DNA from: Polyangiaceae bacterium
GTDB lineage: Bacteria > Myxococcota_A > Polyangia > Polyangiales > Polyangiaceae
DNA length: 64,000 nt
NCBI GenBank assembly: GCA_041389725.1
Contig: JAWKRG010000003.1
Coordinates: 744,001-808,000 of the forward strand
Direction of reading: 5' to 3'
The translations under genes and the position numbers were made by a program. The first letter of the stretch is position 1. Every line of letters begins with the position of its first letter. Positions 8,810 through 18,292 of this stretch are shown here, one piece after another. The notes under the pieces are model-generated. The model saw only the letters and a program-made list of their open reading frames with translations. It did not search any database and was not told the DNA's origin.

Positions 8810-10468
8810 CTAGCTCTGAGATACGCGACGTCGACGCAGCAGCGCGAGCGCACCGAGCAGTAGCCACACGCCGGAGCTCTTGCCGCGCCCCGAATCGCCA
8901 ACCACAGCGCAGGAGCAGCCGCCGTCGTCGGAGCTGCTCGCCGGCGAGCCGCCAGCGCTGGAGCCCGACGCGCCAGTCGTGCCGCCGCTGCTCGTACCGC
9001 CGGTCGCGGGATTCGCACCGAAGCCAGCGTTGCCGGCCGAGCTTCCCGCTGCGCCACCGCCGAATCCAGCGCCGCCACCAGAACCACCGGGAGAAGCCGC
9101 GCCCGCGCCAGCGTCCAGGCCACCGCCCCCGGCGAAACCACCGCCGCCACCGACGCCCGCGTCGGCCGGCGCGCTACAAACGGTGTCGGGAGCCTTGGTG
9201 ATGGTGATGGTGTCGATGATCGCGTTCGGTTGAGGCGCCGCGCCGTAGGTCTGTAGCAGCAGCTTGTTGTCGAGGATGCTCACCAGCACGTAGTGGTGAT
9301 CGCCGCTGCACTTGGCACGACCTGCAGTGTTGCCGCACAGCGCTGCCGGAATGGTGAAGGCGCCGGCGCCACCGCTGACGATGTGCACCGTTCCGCCGGA
9401 GTAGTTGCTCGCGCCCACGTCGCAGGGCGTGCCGGAACCGGGCTTGGATTGCGCGGAACAGTTGGACGGATTGAAGCGCTCGTACCAGTGGTTGTGACTG
9501 GTGAAGACGACGTCCACGTGATGCTTGTCGATCATCGAGATGAACGACGCATTCTGATTTTCCTCGTTCGACTTGTGAGAGATGCTGAAGACCGCCTCGG
9601 TGGTGTAGCTGGGCTTGTGGTAGTAGACGAACTTCCACTTCTTCGGGTTCTTCGTCAGCACCTCGTCGAGCCAGGCTGCCTGGGTGGCGAAGGGAGTGGC
9701 GCCGCCTTTGAAGGAATCTGTCGACAGCGACACGAAGATCGCGTTGCCGTAGGTGAAGTAGTAGTAATCCTCACTGTTGCTGCCGTTGGTCCCCGTGGAA
9801 GATGGCAACGCGAAGATTTGATTGTAGTTCGCAGACGCCCCGGAACCTGGGCCGGTGTCGTGGTTACCCATGCTGGGCATGAGCGGAATGCTCTTGGAGA
9901 CGGGCTCCGTCCAACCCAGGAACGCCAACCACTGATCGATCTTGTCGCCATCGATCACCATGTCTCCGCCGTTGAGCGTGAAGTCGGGCTTGTGGGCAGC
10001 GGCCTGGGCCAGAATCTGCGGCCAGTTGTCGCCGCCGCCAAAGATGGGGTCGGGGCGGTTGTCGGCGAGAAAGGCGAAGCGCATCTGCCCACAGAGCGGG
10101 TCTCCAGTCGGGCCCGTCAGGAAGCTTGCCTCTTTGCTGTAGCCATCGCTCGCACTACCCGCGACGTAGTAGTAGGTCGTGTCCGGCGACAGGCCGGTCA
10201 GATCTACTTGCTGTATCCAACCCAGGCCCGCGTTGGCTTGCAGGGTCGTTCCGGTGACGGTTTGCGTGTAGGTGCCGGGGCTGGTTCCAACCTTGACTTC
10301 GGCACTCGCACTGACGGTCGTGTTCCAAGTCACCGTCATGCTGGTTGCTGGGTCGCCGGTGTAGGACAGCCGCAAGTACTTCGGCGCTGCGCTCGCACTC
10401 GAGCTGACGGAGAGGACACCAAGGGCACACAGCGCGCCGAGCGCGCCAAGAGGGAGGCTCGTTCTCAT
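8810..10468 (-). CDS. Purple acid phosphatase-like metallophosphoesterase with MYXO-CTERM tail
   Basis: 552 residues. A signal peptide (ends near ASAA) is followed by an N-terminal fibronectin-III-like domain typical of purple acid phosphatases (YLRLSYTGDPATSMTVTWNT) and then the metallophosphoesterase core. Motifs in order: LADNRPD, NGGDMVID, MGNHD, YYHKPSY and SHNHWYER, supplying the usual Asp/Asn/His metal ligands. A Gly/Ala/Ser linker (about 430-515) leads to DGGCSCAVVGD, a hydrophobic helix and RRRR, a MYXO-CTERM-like sorting tail that implies surface display after cleavage. The likely role is extracellular phosphate-ester hydrolysis. The gene ends 8 bp from its convergent neighbour. Confidence 0.88.
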   Translation of the reverse strand: MRTSLPLGALGALCALGVLSVSSSASAAPKYLRLSYTGDPATSMTVTWNTTVSASAEVKVGTSPGTYTQTVTGTTLQANAGLGWIQQVDLTGLSPDTTYYYVAGSASDGYSKEASFLTGPTGDPLCGQMRFAFLADNRPDPIFGGGDNWPQILAQAAAHKPDFTLNGGDMVIDGDKIDQWLAFLGWTEPVSKSIPLMPSMGNHDTGPGSGASANYNQIFALPSSTGTNGSNSEDYYYFTYGNAIFVSLSTDSFKGGATPFATQAAWLDEVLTKNPKKWKFVYYHKPSYTTEAVFSISHKSNEENQNASFISMIDKHHVDVVFTSHNHWYERFNPSNCSAQSKPGSGTPCDVGASNYSGGTVHIVSGGAGAFTIPAALCGNTAGRAKCSGDHHYVLVSILDNKLLLQTYGAAPQPNAIIDTITITKAPDTVCSAPADAGVGGGGGFAGGGGLDAGAGAASPGGSGGGAGFGGGAAGSSAGNAGFGANPATGGTSSGGTTGASGSSAGGSPASSSDDGGCSCAVVGDSGRGKSSGVWLLLGALALLRRRRVSQS

Positions 10469-10600
10469 GGGCGGCGAGATTTTACGCCAGATCCGCTCGT
10501 CCGGCCACTGCGCTGGGAGGTGCCTCTCCGAGCTGGCCTCGAGTGCCCCGCGAGAAATCGACTACTCGAGGGCGGGCTCGAGGCGCTCGTCAGGAAACGA

Positions 10601-11605
10601 CTAGGTCGACGGCGGCGGCGTCGAGGATCCGCTCGCCACTACCACGCGGTCTTTTCCGCCCGTCTTGGCCTTGTACAGGGCGCGGTCTGCGCGATCCACC
10701 AAGTCACGCGCATCCTGGATCGGCACCTCGGGCACGGCGGCGATGCCCAGGGACAACGTGATGGCGCCGCGGCCAACCTTCTCCAGATCCGTCTCCCGGA
10801 CTCGGTCACAGAGGCGACCCCCCAAACACGCCGCGCCTTCGGCGGAGGTGTCCGGCAAGATCACTGCGAACTCGTCTCCCCCGTAGCGGGCGAAAACGTC
10901 CATGACGCGAATGCTGCTGCGCACCACGTCCGCGACCCCCTTCAGCACGCCGTCACCCGCCAAGTGCCCGTGCTCGTCGTTCACGTGCTTGAACCCGTCC
11001 AAGTCCAGGAGCATGAGCGCCATGGGACGGTCGTAGCGGCGCGCGCGAGCCAACTCCTCCACCAGTCGCTCGGCAAAGAAACGATGGGTGCGAGCACCGG
11101 TCTTGTCGTCGGTCGCCGCTACCTCCGTAAGCTTGCGGATCACCTCTTGGGCATCCTCCAAGGCGCGGTTGCGCAAGCGGAGCGCCTCGTTGGCGTCTTC
11201 CAGTTCCGAGATCTTCACGCGCAGTTGCTCCGCCAGCTCGTAGCGCTCGCAAGCGCGCCGCACCATGAGCAGCAGCTCGGCCTGACGCCAAGGCTTGTGG
11301 ATCAGCGCGAAGATGTGACCGCGGTTCACTGCTTCGATCGCGGTTGCCATGTCGGTCTGCCCCGTGACCAGGAGCGGGACGGCTCGGCCGCCGTCCGCGG
11401 CAATGAGCTCCAACAGCTCCACGCCGGAAAGGCTCGGCATGCTGTAGTCGGTGATCACCACCGCGAAGTCTTGGCTGCTCGCCAGCGAGCGCGCCTCCTC
11501 GGGATCGACGGTCGTGACCACCTCCAATTCCGGAACGAGGCTGAGCGTCCGCGCCAAGGTGCGCAGCGCGGTCAGGTCATCGTCAACGCATAGGACCCGA
11601 ATCAC
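10601..11605 (-). CDS. Response regulator with GGDEF diguanylate cyclase domain
   Basis: 334 residues. An N-terminal receiver domain (about 1-120) has the acidic cluster CVDDD, the phosphoacceptor in VITDYSMPSLSG, the Thr/Ser switch LLVTGQTD, and Lys in LIHKPWR. A coiled coil (about 125-165) then connects to a GGDEF domain with an intact YGGDEFAV active site. The inhibitory I-site RxxD (RVMD) lies exactly five residues upstream, so c-di-GMP feedback is likely. It resembles WspR/PleD-type enzymes; the REC type with HKPW is common in c-di-GMP and RpfG-like regulators. No partner histidine kinase is nearby. Confidence 0.92.
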   Translation of the reverse strand: MIRVLCVDDDLTALRTLARTLSLVPELEVVTTVDPEEARSLASSQDFAVVITDYSMPSLSGVELLELIAADGGRAVPLLVTGQTDMATAIEAVNRGHIFALIHKPWRQAELLLMVRRACERYELAEQLRVKISELEDANEALRLRNRALEDAQEVIRKLTEVAATDDKTGARTHRFFAERLVEELARARRYDRPMALMLLDLDGFKHVNDEHGHLAGDGVLKGVADVVRSSIRVMDVFARYGGDEFAVILPDTSAEGAACLGGRLCDRVRETDLEKVGRGAITLSLGIAAVPEVPIQDARDLVDRADRALYKAKTGGKDRVVVASGSSTPPPST

Positions 11606-11716
11606 GTCAGTACGGCAGTCTAGTCACTTTGCCGGCGCGCACCGGCGCAGATTCTGCGTTTCTGCCCTTCTCCGCATGATATAAATGCTCAATATTCAAA
11701 GACTTTAGTTCGATTG

Positions 11717-11743
11717 TTGGCACTCTTCCGTTGACAGTGCTGA
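11717..11743 (+). promoter_or_regulatory. CIRCE-like operator (HrcA site) upstream of groESL
   Basis: The left arm TTGGCACTC, a 9-base spacer and the right arm CAGTGCTGA match the consensus TTAGCACTC-N9-GAGTGCTAA at 8/9 and 7/9 positions. The site is about 180 bp upstream of groES in an AT-richer patch. It implies heat-shock control by HrcA, which is not encoded in this window. Confidence 0.7.
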
Positions 11744-11758
11744 CGATGGATTTAGGTT
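11731..11758 (+). promoter_or_regulatory. Putative sigma-70 promoter of groESL
   Basis: A perfect TTGACA (11731-11736) is followed after 16 bases by TAGGTT, a weak -10. It overlaps the CIRCE element, as expected if HrcA blocks polymerase binding. This leaves a leader of about 160 bases before groES. Confidence 0.4.
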
Positions 11759-11922
11759 CCCGGCCGTCCCTTCCTCAACGGGCTCGCTGGCGTCGCTCGC
11801 TGGCAACCGCGACGGAATCGGACCCTCGGGGCCACCCGAGGCAATTCGGGGAGATTGCTCCCTCTAGGAAAAACTCGAGGGACCGCGCGCCGAGCCGGCT
11901 CCCAAAAGCTCAGGAGGACACC

Positions 11923-12213
11923 ATGAAGATTCGACCCCTGCATGACCGACTGGTCGTGAAACGCGTCAAGGAAGAAGAGACCACCAAGGGCGGGATCATC
12001 ATTCCCGACTCCGCGAAGGAAAAGCCCATCGAGGGTGAAGTCGTCGCGGTTGGCAACGGCAAGCTGCAGGACGACGGCAAGCTGCGTCCGCTCGACATCA
12101 AGGCTGGGGATCGCGTGCTGTTCGGCAAGTACAGCGGCACCGAGGTCAAGCTCGATGGCGAGGAACACCTGATTTTGCGCGAGGACGACGTCCTGGGCGT
12201 CATCACCAAGTGA
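11923..12213 (+). CDS. groES: Co-chaperonin GroES
   Basis: 96 residues, the normal family length, starting MKIRPLHDRLVVKRV. The mobile-loop region EEETTKGGIIIPDSAKEKP and the roof region match GroES. An AGGAGG ribosome-binding site lies 7 bases before the ATG at 11923. The frame is open upstream, but that stretch lies in the promoter region. It caps the GroEL ring during ATP-dependent folding in the cytoplasm. groEL follows after 20 bp. Confidence 0.98.
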   Translation: MKIRPLHDRLVVKRVKEEETTKGGIIIPDSAKEKPIEGEVVAVGNGKLQDDGKLRPLDIKAGDRVLFGKYSGTEVKLDGEEHLILREDDVLGVITK

Positions 12214-12233
12214 ACAACGGAGAGATTTGAATC

Positions 12234-13895
<1,662 letters not shown>

Positions 13896-13947
13896 TTCAC
13901 GCCGCGCGTGTGGGCCCGCGCTGGTCGCGAGCCCCCCGTGCAAACGC

Positions 13948-13982
13948 GAAAACGCGGTGCTCCTCGGAGTGCCGCGTTTTTG
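13948..13982 (+). terminator. Rho-independent terminator of groESL
   Basis: The stem AACGCGG / CCGCGTT is extended inward by two wobble pairs and CTCC/GGAG, and is followed by a run of five T. It lies directly after groEL. The left half of this hairpin recurs in the decayed groEL-tail copy near 15450, without the T-run. Confidence 0.85.
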
Positions 13983-14061
13983 CTTTGTGCAAAACGCGAT
14001 GGGTGCGCACGTGCCGTCATGCATGGTGCGCGTGCGGCCATGATGCACACACGCGTGCCAC

Positions 14062-14490
14062 TCATTGTCTTGGTTGGGTCTCGACGAAGCGTGTCGCTTG
14101 GCGTCGCCTCCCACGAGGCGCGGCAACTGACGGCTTGGCGCCCAGGGCGACACGCACCCGCTCGATGGCGGCGGGAAAGGACCCGAGCACGACTGCCGCG
14201 TCGATGCGCAGCACCCGGTAGCCAAGCCGACCAAGCGCGCGATCCCGCCGCGCGTCCGCCGCGCGGCGCTGCGCATGATAAGCGCCGTCAACTTCAACGA
14301 TGAGACACGCCCGGGGTGCGAGGAAGTCGGCAATGTAGCAACCGATGGCGACCTGCCGACGGAACTTCACCCCAAGCCGCCCACCACGCAGCGCTTCCCA
14401 CAGCGCGGCCTCGGACGGCGTGAGCGCGAAGCGCATCTGCCGCGCGCGCTGCTGCACGATTGCTGACGACGAACGCTGAACCTTCGACAT
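14062..14490 (-). CDS. DUF559 domain protein (Vsr-like endonuclease fold)
   Basis: 142 residues from an ATG at 14490 with GGAGG five bases upstream. Family features: QRARQMRFALTPSEAALWEA, LRGGRLGVKFRRQVAIG, YIADFLAPRACLIVEVDG and RDRALGRLGYRVLRIDA. The Asp (ADF), Glu (VEVDG) and following basic residues match the DUF559/very-short-patch-repair-like nuclease core. Members are common, often solitary, and linked to DNA repair or mobile DNA. The substrate is unknown. A related copy of its last 50 bases lies at 17643-17690. It sits in the rearranged region following groEL. Confidence 0.8.
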   Translation of the reverse strand: MSKVQRSSSAIVQQRARQMRFALTPSEAALWEALRGGRLGVKFRRQVAIGCYIADFLAPRACLIVEVDGAYHAQRRAADARRDRALGRLGYRVLRIDAAVVLGSFPAAIERVRVALGAKPSVAAPRGRRRQATRFVETQPRQ

Positions 14491-15047
14491 GGTGACCCTC
14501 CACGCCCGGCGAACGGCCGGGCTTCGGAATCCCACGGCGCAGGATCCGTGACACGCCCAAAGGAGAATGGGCGACGCGAAAGCACGGAGCGTTGGGTCAG
14601 ACTCTGTCGCACTAAGCGGGGCGTGGCACGTGACCCTTGGGAATCCCACCCCTTCGGGTGTTCCGCAGCGGCTCCGACGGGGAGAGCGTGCGCCCCATGC
14701 AGAAGCCCGGCCGCCGGCGGGATGGCTGCATTGAAAGTCGGCGGTCGTCGTCGGCAGTGCGTCGCCGTGGCTGTTGGTGGCGAGCAGAAGATGCGGTGCG
14801 AGCACGTTACATCGAGGACTCAGACGACAGCGGCGTCTAACTGCGAACCGCGCCGACCTCCCCCTGCCGCCCCTCTTCAGGGATTCCGATGCGTCACGCG
14901 AGCGTTCGCCGCATCCCGCTATCAGTCTTTGCTCCGCCGCTGATCGTTCGCGGCGGGCCCCTAAAGGGATTCCCTTCGGTCACGCGCAGCCCGGCTTTGG
15001 GGGAGGTGGGCGCTGCGAAGCAGCGACCGGTGGGGGCAACACCAGCT
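14491..15047. other. Intergenic stretch with repeat fragments, no gene seen
   Basis: 557 bp without a convincing gene. A hairpin (14504-14522, GCCCGGC stem, loop GAACG) lies 5' of the DUF559 gene. Near 14970-15010 is a segment (CCTTCGGTCACGCGCA, then a run rich in G) that recurs in decayed form at 15697-15735. Short repeats of the type GGGATTCC/GGAATCCC recur at about 14525, 14640, 14877 and 14962. It looks like accumulated debris of small insertions. Confidence 0.5.
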
Positions 15048-15290
15048 TCACGAGCACCCGGGGAGCTTGCTCAGGAAATCCCCCGCGTCCGCTGTTCTAC
15101 CGGCGGCGATGTCGGTGCTTCCCTGCTCCAGCGCTGTCTCGAGCCTCTCACGCACCGCGGGGTGCCAGCCCTCTTCGTTTGACCAGTCGTCGTCACGCAC
15201 GATCTGCAAATGCACCTCTGCGCCTTCTGGCAGATTGGTTGGCTCATCGAGCACTAGACGTCCGTTCTTGACCCGAGCGGTCAGCGCCAT
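15048..15290 (-). CDS. Orphan antitoxin-like protein
   Basis: 80 residues from an ATG at 15290. The opening MALTARVKNGRLVLDEPTNL followed by PEGAEVHLQIV resembles the AbrB-like or DUF104-type N-terminus of small antitoxins found beside RelE/ParE toxins. The rest is acidic and helical (AVRERLETALEQGSTD, AGDFLSKL), fitting a toxin-binding tail. No toxin gene follows, so it is orphaned. Its upstream side abuts a decayed groEL tail, and a short degraded copy of its own 5' half lies at 15780-15830. Confidence 0.6.
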   Translation of the reverse strand: MALTARVKNGRLVLDEPTNLPEGAEVHLQIVRDDDWSNEEGWHPAVRERLETALEQGSTDIAAGRTADAGDFLSKLPGCS

Positions 15291-15305
15291 GGTCTGGTTG
15301 TAGCA

Positions 15306-15457
15306 TACGACCCGCTGCCTGGTCGCCGAGACGCCCAAGAACCGCAGCCCCCGCCGCTGAGATCGGCATGGACTTCTAGTTCACGCCGCACGTGCGGGCC
15401 CGCGCTGGTCGCGAGCCCCCTGTGCAAGCGCGAAAACGCGGTGCTCCTCGGAGTGCT
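15306..15457 (+). repeat. Decayed duplicate of the groEL 3' end and terminator region
   Basis: This segment aligns with 13776-13972: CGCTGCCTGGTCGCCGAGA, GCCCAAGAA, GCAGCCCCCGCCG, then GGCATGGACTTCTAGTTCAC, GCTGGTCGCGAGCCCC and AACGCGGTGCTCCTCGGAGT. The GGM-repeat coding part is deleted and several point changes are present. It lies in the same orientation as groEL, so the 1.3 kb between the two copies is flanked by direct repeats. Confidence 0.85.
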
Positions 15458-15505
15458 TGTGGGTGCTAGGGGAGGAACGTGACATCGCAGTTGGATAACC
15501 TCTGA

Positions 15506-15694
15506 GTGTTGCCGCACACGCTCGATTTGGGCGCTGAGATCTGGCGAGTCCTGGCCAAGTGCCACGACTTGCGCAACCGCGGGGAGTACGAGGGCGCGCT
15601 GGAGGTGGACGACAGGCTGGTGACGGATGTCGTTGCTGCCTGCCAGGCGGTCGCCGACGCGATCAACGCGTTGGCTCCAGTCGCTGGCGAGTGA
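15506..15694 (+). pseudogene. C-terminal fragment of a HEPN-like domain protein
   Basis: 62 codons directly after an in-frame stop. The sequence around IWRVLAKCHDLRNRGEYEG and VDDRLVTDVVAACQAVADAI resembles the last helices of small HEPN-domain proteins, which often pair with nucleotidyltransferases or act as RNase toxins. The HEPN motif R-x4-6-H is not recognisable. The N-terminal two thirds of the domain are missing, so this is a truncated remnant. The family assignment rests on pattern memory and is moderate. Confidence 0.45.
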
Positions 15695-15695
15695 A

Positions 15696-15836
15696 TCACC
15701 TTCGGTCACGCGCACTCGGCTTTTGGGGAGGTCGCACAGCCGTAGCGGCAGTGCGCAATTGGGCGAACTAGCAGTCTGCGGTGCACCTCCGCACCTTCTG
15801 GCAGAATGGTTGGCTCATCGAGCGGGGGCTCGTCGG
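15696..15836 (+). repeat. Degraded copy of the 14970-15260 segment, including antitoxin gene start
   Basis: Two blocks match upstream DNA in the same order. Block one (about 15697-15735, CCTTCGGTCACGCGCA...) matches 14970-15010. Block two (about 15780-15825, TGCACCTCCGCACCTTCTGG and GGTTGGCTCATCGAGC) matches 15208-15255 inside the antitoxin gene. The DNA between them is deleted. The second block runs into the 3' end of the protease gene. Confidence 0.7.
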
Positions 15837-16894
15837 CCTCGCCGACGTCTGTAAAGAGCGGCCACGCCAATCAGTGCCAAGCCGGCAAGGCCGGAATCCT
15901 GCGTCGGAGCCGAATGCGTCAGCGTGCACGAGCCCTGGGACGCGGCGGCGGGCCGGCGTGGGGCGGGCTCTGGGGCGCCGGACGTCGGAGGCGGATCCGT
16001 ACCGGGGTCAGAGTTCGGATCTGGCTCCGCGGCAGGCGGAGTTGGCGGATAGAACCCATCCGCAGCCTGCTCGAGGAAGTCGTCGTAGCCGGGAACCAGC
16101 GTGTAGATGCCGCCGCTGCCACAATCGCCATTGCCGCTTCCCCGAGAAGTGACCCCAACCAAGTGCAGCACGCCCCCGACATCGACATAGGCGGGTCCCC
16201 CCGAATCGCCGTAGCAGGAATCCGGCAGGCCACTGCGACCCGCCAAGAACTCCGAAGCGTTCCGACGTTGGAAGGGCGTCGACGCGATGTTCAGCACGCC
16301 GTCGGCGTTGGTGGTTTCGTTCGTGACGCCGTAGCCCGAGACGATGATCGGGGTCTCGGGCGCGAGCACATCGTCCAGATTCGAAAGACCCACTACGGGC
16401 GCCGGCCCTTGCACCGTCACGGATTGAGCCAAGACCAGCACTGCGATGTCGTCATCGCGGCCGAGCCCATCGGCGTCAACTGGACCGAAGTTGCCGTACT
16501 GAGGGTGAGCAACGACTTTGACAACCGGGTAGATCGCGTCGGCTGGCGGCGCAATGGCATCCAGGACGCCGGCGACGACACCTAGCTTGTCGGGAGCTTC
16601 GGTTCCGATCACGTTGTAGTTGGCGTCTTCGAGCACCACGCAGTGGGCTGCGGTAACCACCACGCTGGGCGCCACCAGAGTACCGGTACAGCCAAATGTG
16701 TTGGAATCGTTCCACCAGATGGCAACCGTCGAATGGAGCTCCTCGAGACTTGCCGGTGCACCCCCGACCACTTGAGGTCGACTGCTAGGATCCGGCAACT
16801 CACCGACAGGCGTCGTGCCTTTGCTACTGCAACCCATCGTCAACAAGACCACGCTCAGCAGCGTGGCCAGCCGAGATTCACTGATGAGGTTCAT
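15815..16894 (-). CDS. Trypsin-like (S1) serine protease lipoprotein with MYXO-CTERM-like tail
   Basis: 359 residues from an ATG at 16894, giving a lipoprotein signal (LLTMGC). The S1 fold starts at VVGGAPA. The triad is in VVTAAHC, DDDIAVLVL and DSCYGDSGGPAYV, so it should be active. A Pro/Asp-rich linker (about 290-325) is followed by GSCTLTHS, a hydrophobic helix and RRRRGRR, a MYXO-CTERM-like tail with one Cys. Having both a lipobox and a C-terminal anchor is unusual; the lipobox Cys may instead be within a simple signal peptide. The last codons border the decayed antitoxin copy. Confidence 0.85.
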   Translation of the reverse strand: MNLISESRLATLLSVVLLTMGCSSKGTTPVGELPDPSSRPQVVGGAPASLEELHSTVAIWWNDSNTFGCTGTLVAPSVVVTAAHCVVLEDANYNVIGTEAPDKLGVVAGVLDAIAPPADAIYPVVKVVAHPQYGNFGPVDADGLGRDDDIAVLVLAQSVTVQGPAPVVGLSNLDDVLAPETPIIVSGYGVTNETTNADGVLNIASTPFQRRNASEFLAGRSGLPDSCYGDSGGPAYVDVGGVLHLVGVTSRGSGNGDCGSGGIYTLVPGYDDFLEQAADGFYPPTPPAAEPDPNSDPGTDPPPTSGAPEPAPRRPAAASQGSCTLTHSAPTQDSGLAGLALIGVAALYRRRRGRRAPAR

Positions 16895-17128
16895 GAGCTG
16901 ACTGTCTGCAACGGCCGTACCGCGCGACGAGTCGAGCGCGAGGTTCGGGTGCATTCAGGGAAAAGCAGCCCTTGTGGGCGGAAACGAAAGCGCCCCAGGA
17001 GCGTTTCGTCCGGACGTGCGTAGCCCGCGAACGCGATCCGTCCGGACGCGCATTCGTGCTCAGTGCTTGATCGGCGCGTTGCTTCACGCACGTGCGTGTT
17101 GGCACACGCTTCGCATTGTGGCGGGGTC

Positions 17129-17626
17129 ATGGAACAAGCAATGCGAGCACGGGCAAGCCGATGGTCCGCAGTCGCAGTCGCCATGGCACTCGCGGGATGT
17201 GCGGGTTCGACCGACGACTCAGGCATCGGCAGAGCCAGTGGCTCTGGCGTCGGCGGAGGCAGCGCCATCGGCGGGAGCACGTCCACGGGTGGGGCCACGT
17301 CCATGGGTGGGGCTACGGCTACGGGTGGAAGCGGCAACCCAGGCGGGGCCGCGGCCGGCGGCAGTCCGGCAGCAGGAGGCGCATCTTTCGGTGGCGCAGG
17401 CGGCGCGACGGGCGACCCCTGCGATGACTGCATCGACTCGAAGTGCAGCGCACAAATCGCGGCCTGCGATGCCAATGCCGATTGTGTCGCCATGCAACAG
17501 TGTTTCGATGCGTGCACCGACGACGCCTGTTTCGACCAGTGTTACGGCTCGCATCCTGCCTCTCAGACGCTCGACGACGCCATCGGCGACTGCGTCTTCT
17601 CGAGTTGCAGCACTGAATGCCAATAG
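17129..17626 (+). CDS. Small Cys-rich lipoprotein with Gly/Ser/Thr spacer
   Basis: 165 residues. The lipobox is ALAGC. A long spacer of GGATSMGGATATGG-like units (about 35-105) is followed by a helical Cys-rich domain (DPCDDCIDSKCSAQIAACDA, QCFDACTDDACFDQC, CVFSSCSTEC) with paired CxxC/CxxxC spacing. Similar domains are frequent in myxobacterial lipoproteins and have no known function. An alternative start lies 12 bases downstream (17141). Confidence 0.75.
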   Translation: MEQAMRARASRWSAVAVAMALAGCAGSTDDSGIGRASGSGVGGGSAIGGSTSTGGATSMGGATATGGSGNPGGAAAGGSPAAGGASFGGAGGATGDPCDDCIDSKCSAQIAACDANADCVAMQQCFDACTDDACFDQCYGSHPASQTLDDAIGDCVFSSCSTECQ

Positions 17627-17637
17627 AAGTGGTCGAC

Positions 17638-17740
17638 TCTGCGATGGTTGGGTCTCGACGATGCGCATCGCAGAGCGTCGCCTCCCACGAGGAGCGGCGA
17701 TTGTCGGCTAGCCGTGCAGGGCGATGCGGTAATTCGCCCA
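17638..17740. repeat. Remnant related to the end of the DUF559 gene, with inverted repeat
   Basis: GGTTGGGTCTCGACGA, CGTCGCCTCCCACGAGG and GCGGC match 14071-14120, the 3' end of the DUF559 gene, with few differences. Within it, TCTGCGATG (17638-17646) and CATCGCAGA (17666-17674) form a perfect 9-bp inverted repeat that could terminate the preceding lipoprotein transcript, although no T-run follows. Confidence 0.6.
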
Positions 17741-17820
17741 CCTGATTGTACGGACATGCAGCCCTTTTCGGACTGACACAAAAAAGAGCGTGCCCCCTCC
17801 TCAGCGCGCATGATGGTTTG

Positions 17821-18243
17821 ATGCTGCGCTGGATGTCGCTCGCATTAGTGCTTTGCTGCACGGCGTGTTCGTCGAAATCCAGCAAGTCCATCGGCAGTGG
17901 TGGGGGTGGTGGCTCATCCGGTTCGGCGGGCAGCGCGGGCTCTGCGGGCTCTGCGGGCGCGTCTGGCGCCGCGGGCGCACCGTTCTGCGAAAAGCTCGGC
18001 CAACACAGTAAAGGCTCGCCGAACTCCAGTGGGCTCGCCGCGGGAATGCCATGCACTTTGGGCCCGAGTGCCAAACCGCGGAGTCCGCAACGGTTTGCGG
18101 CTGCGGGGTCGTTGCGCAGAATCTGCTCAACTGCGTTTTGGGTGGTCAGGGCTTGGGACCCTCGCGAAGCCACTTCCGCGGCTTTTCGTAACCAGTCCGC
18201 TCACACCTGGGATCGACGGGAAGTGGTCGTGGTGCTGTGGTAG
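17821..18243 (+). CDS. Short lipoprotein, possibly truncated
   Basis: 140 codons. The N-terminus is a good lipoprotein signal (LALVLCCTAC), followed by a Ser/Gly/Ala spacer (GSSGSAGSAGSAGSAG). After FCEKLGQHSKG the composition becomes Arg/Trp-rich and unlike neighbouring lipoproteins, so the original 3' end may have been lost or shifted. The next gene starts 49 bp later. Treat the C-terminal half as doubtful. Confidence 0.45.
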   Translation: MLRWMSLALVLCCTACSSKSSKSIGSGGGGGSSGSAGSAGSAGSAGASGAAGAPFCEKLGQHSKGSPNSSGLAAGMPCTLGPSAKPRSPQRFAAAGSLRRICSTAFWVVRAWDPREATSAAFRNQSAHTWDRREVVVVLW

Positions 18244-18292
18244 ATTCTATCCAAGGGTGGGTGTCGCGCCTGCGCCCACGGGAGGACAACCG

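Noticed and set aside
9293..11593. 766-codon plus-strand open frame
   Set aside because: It is antisense to the phosphatase-like and GGDEF genes, both of which have clear motifs.
14000..18000. An active insertion sequence or phage in the scrambled region
   Set aside because: No transposase, integrase or terminal inverted repeat pair could be identified; only remnants are visible.
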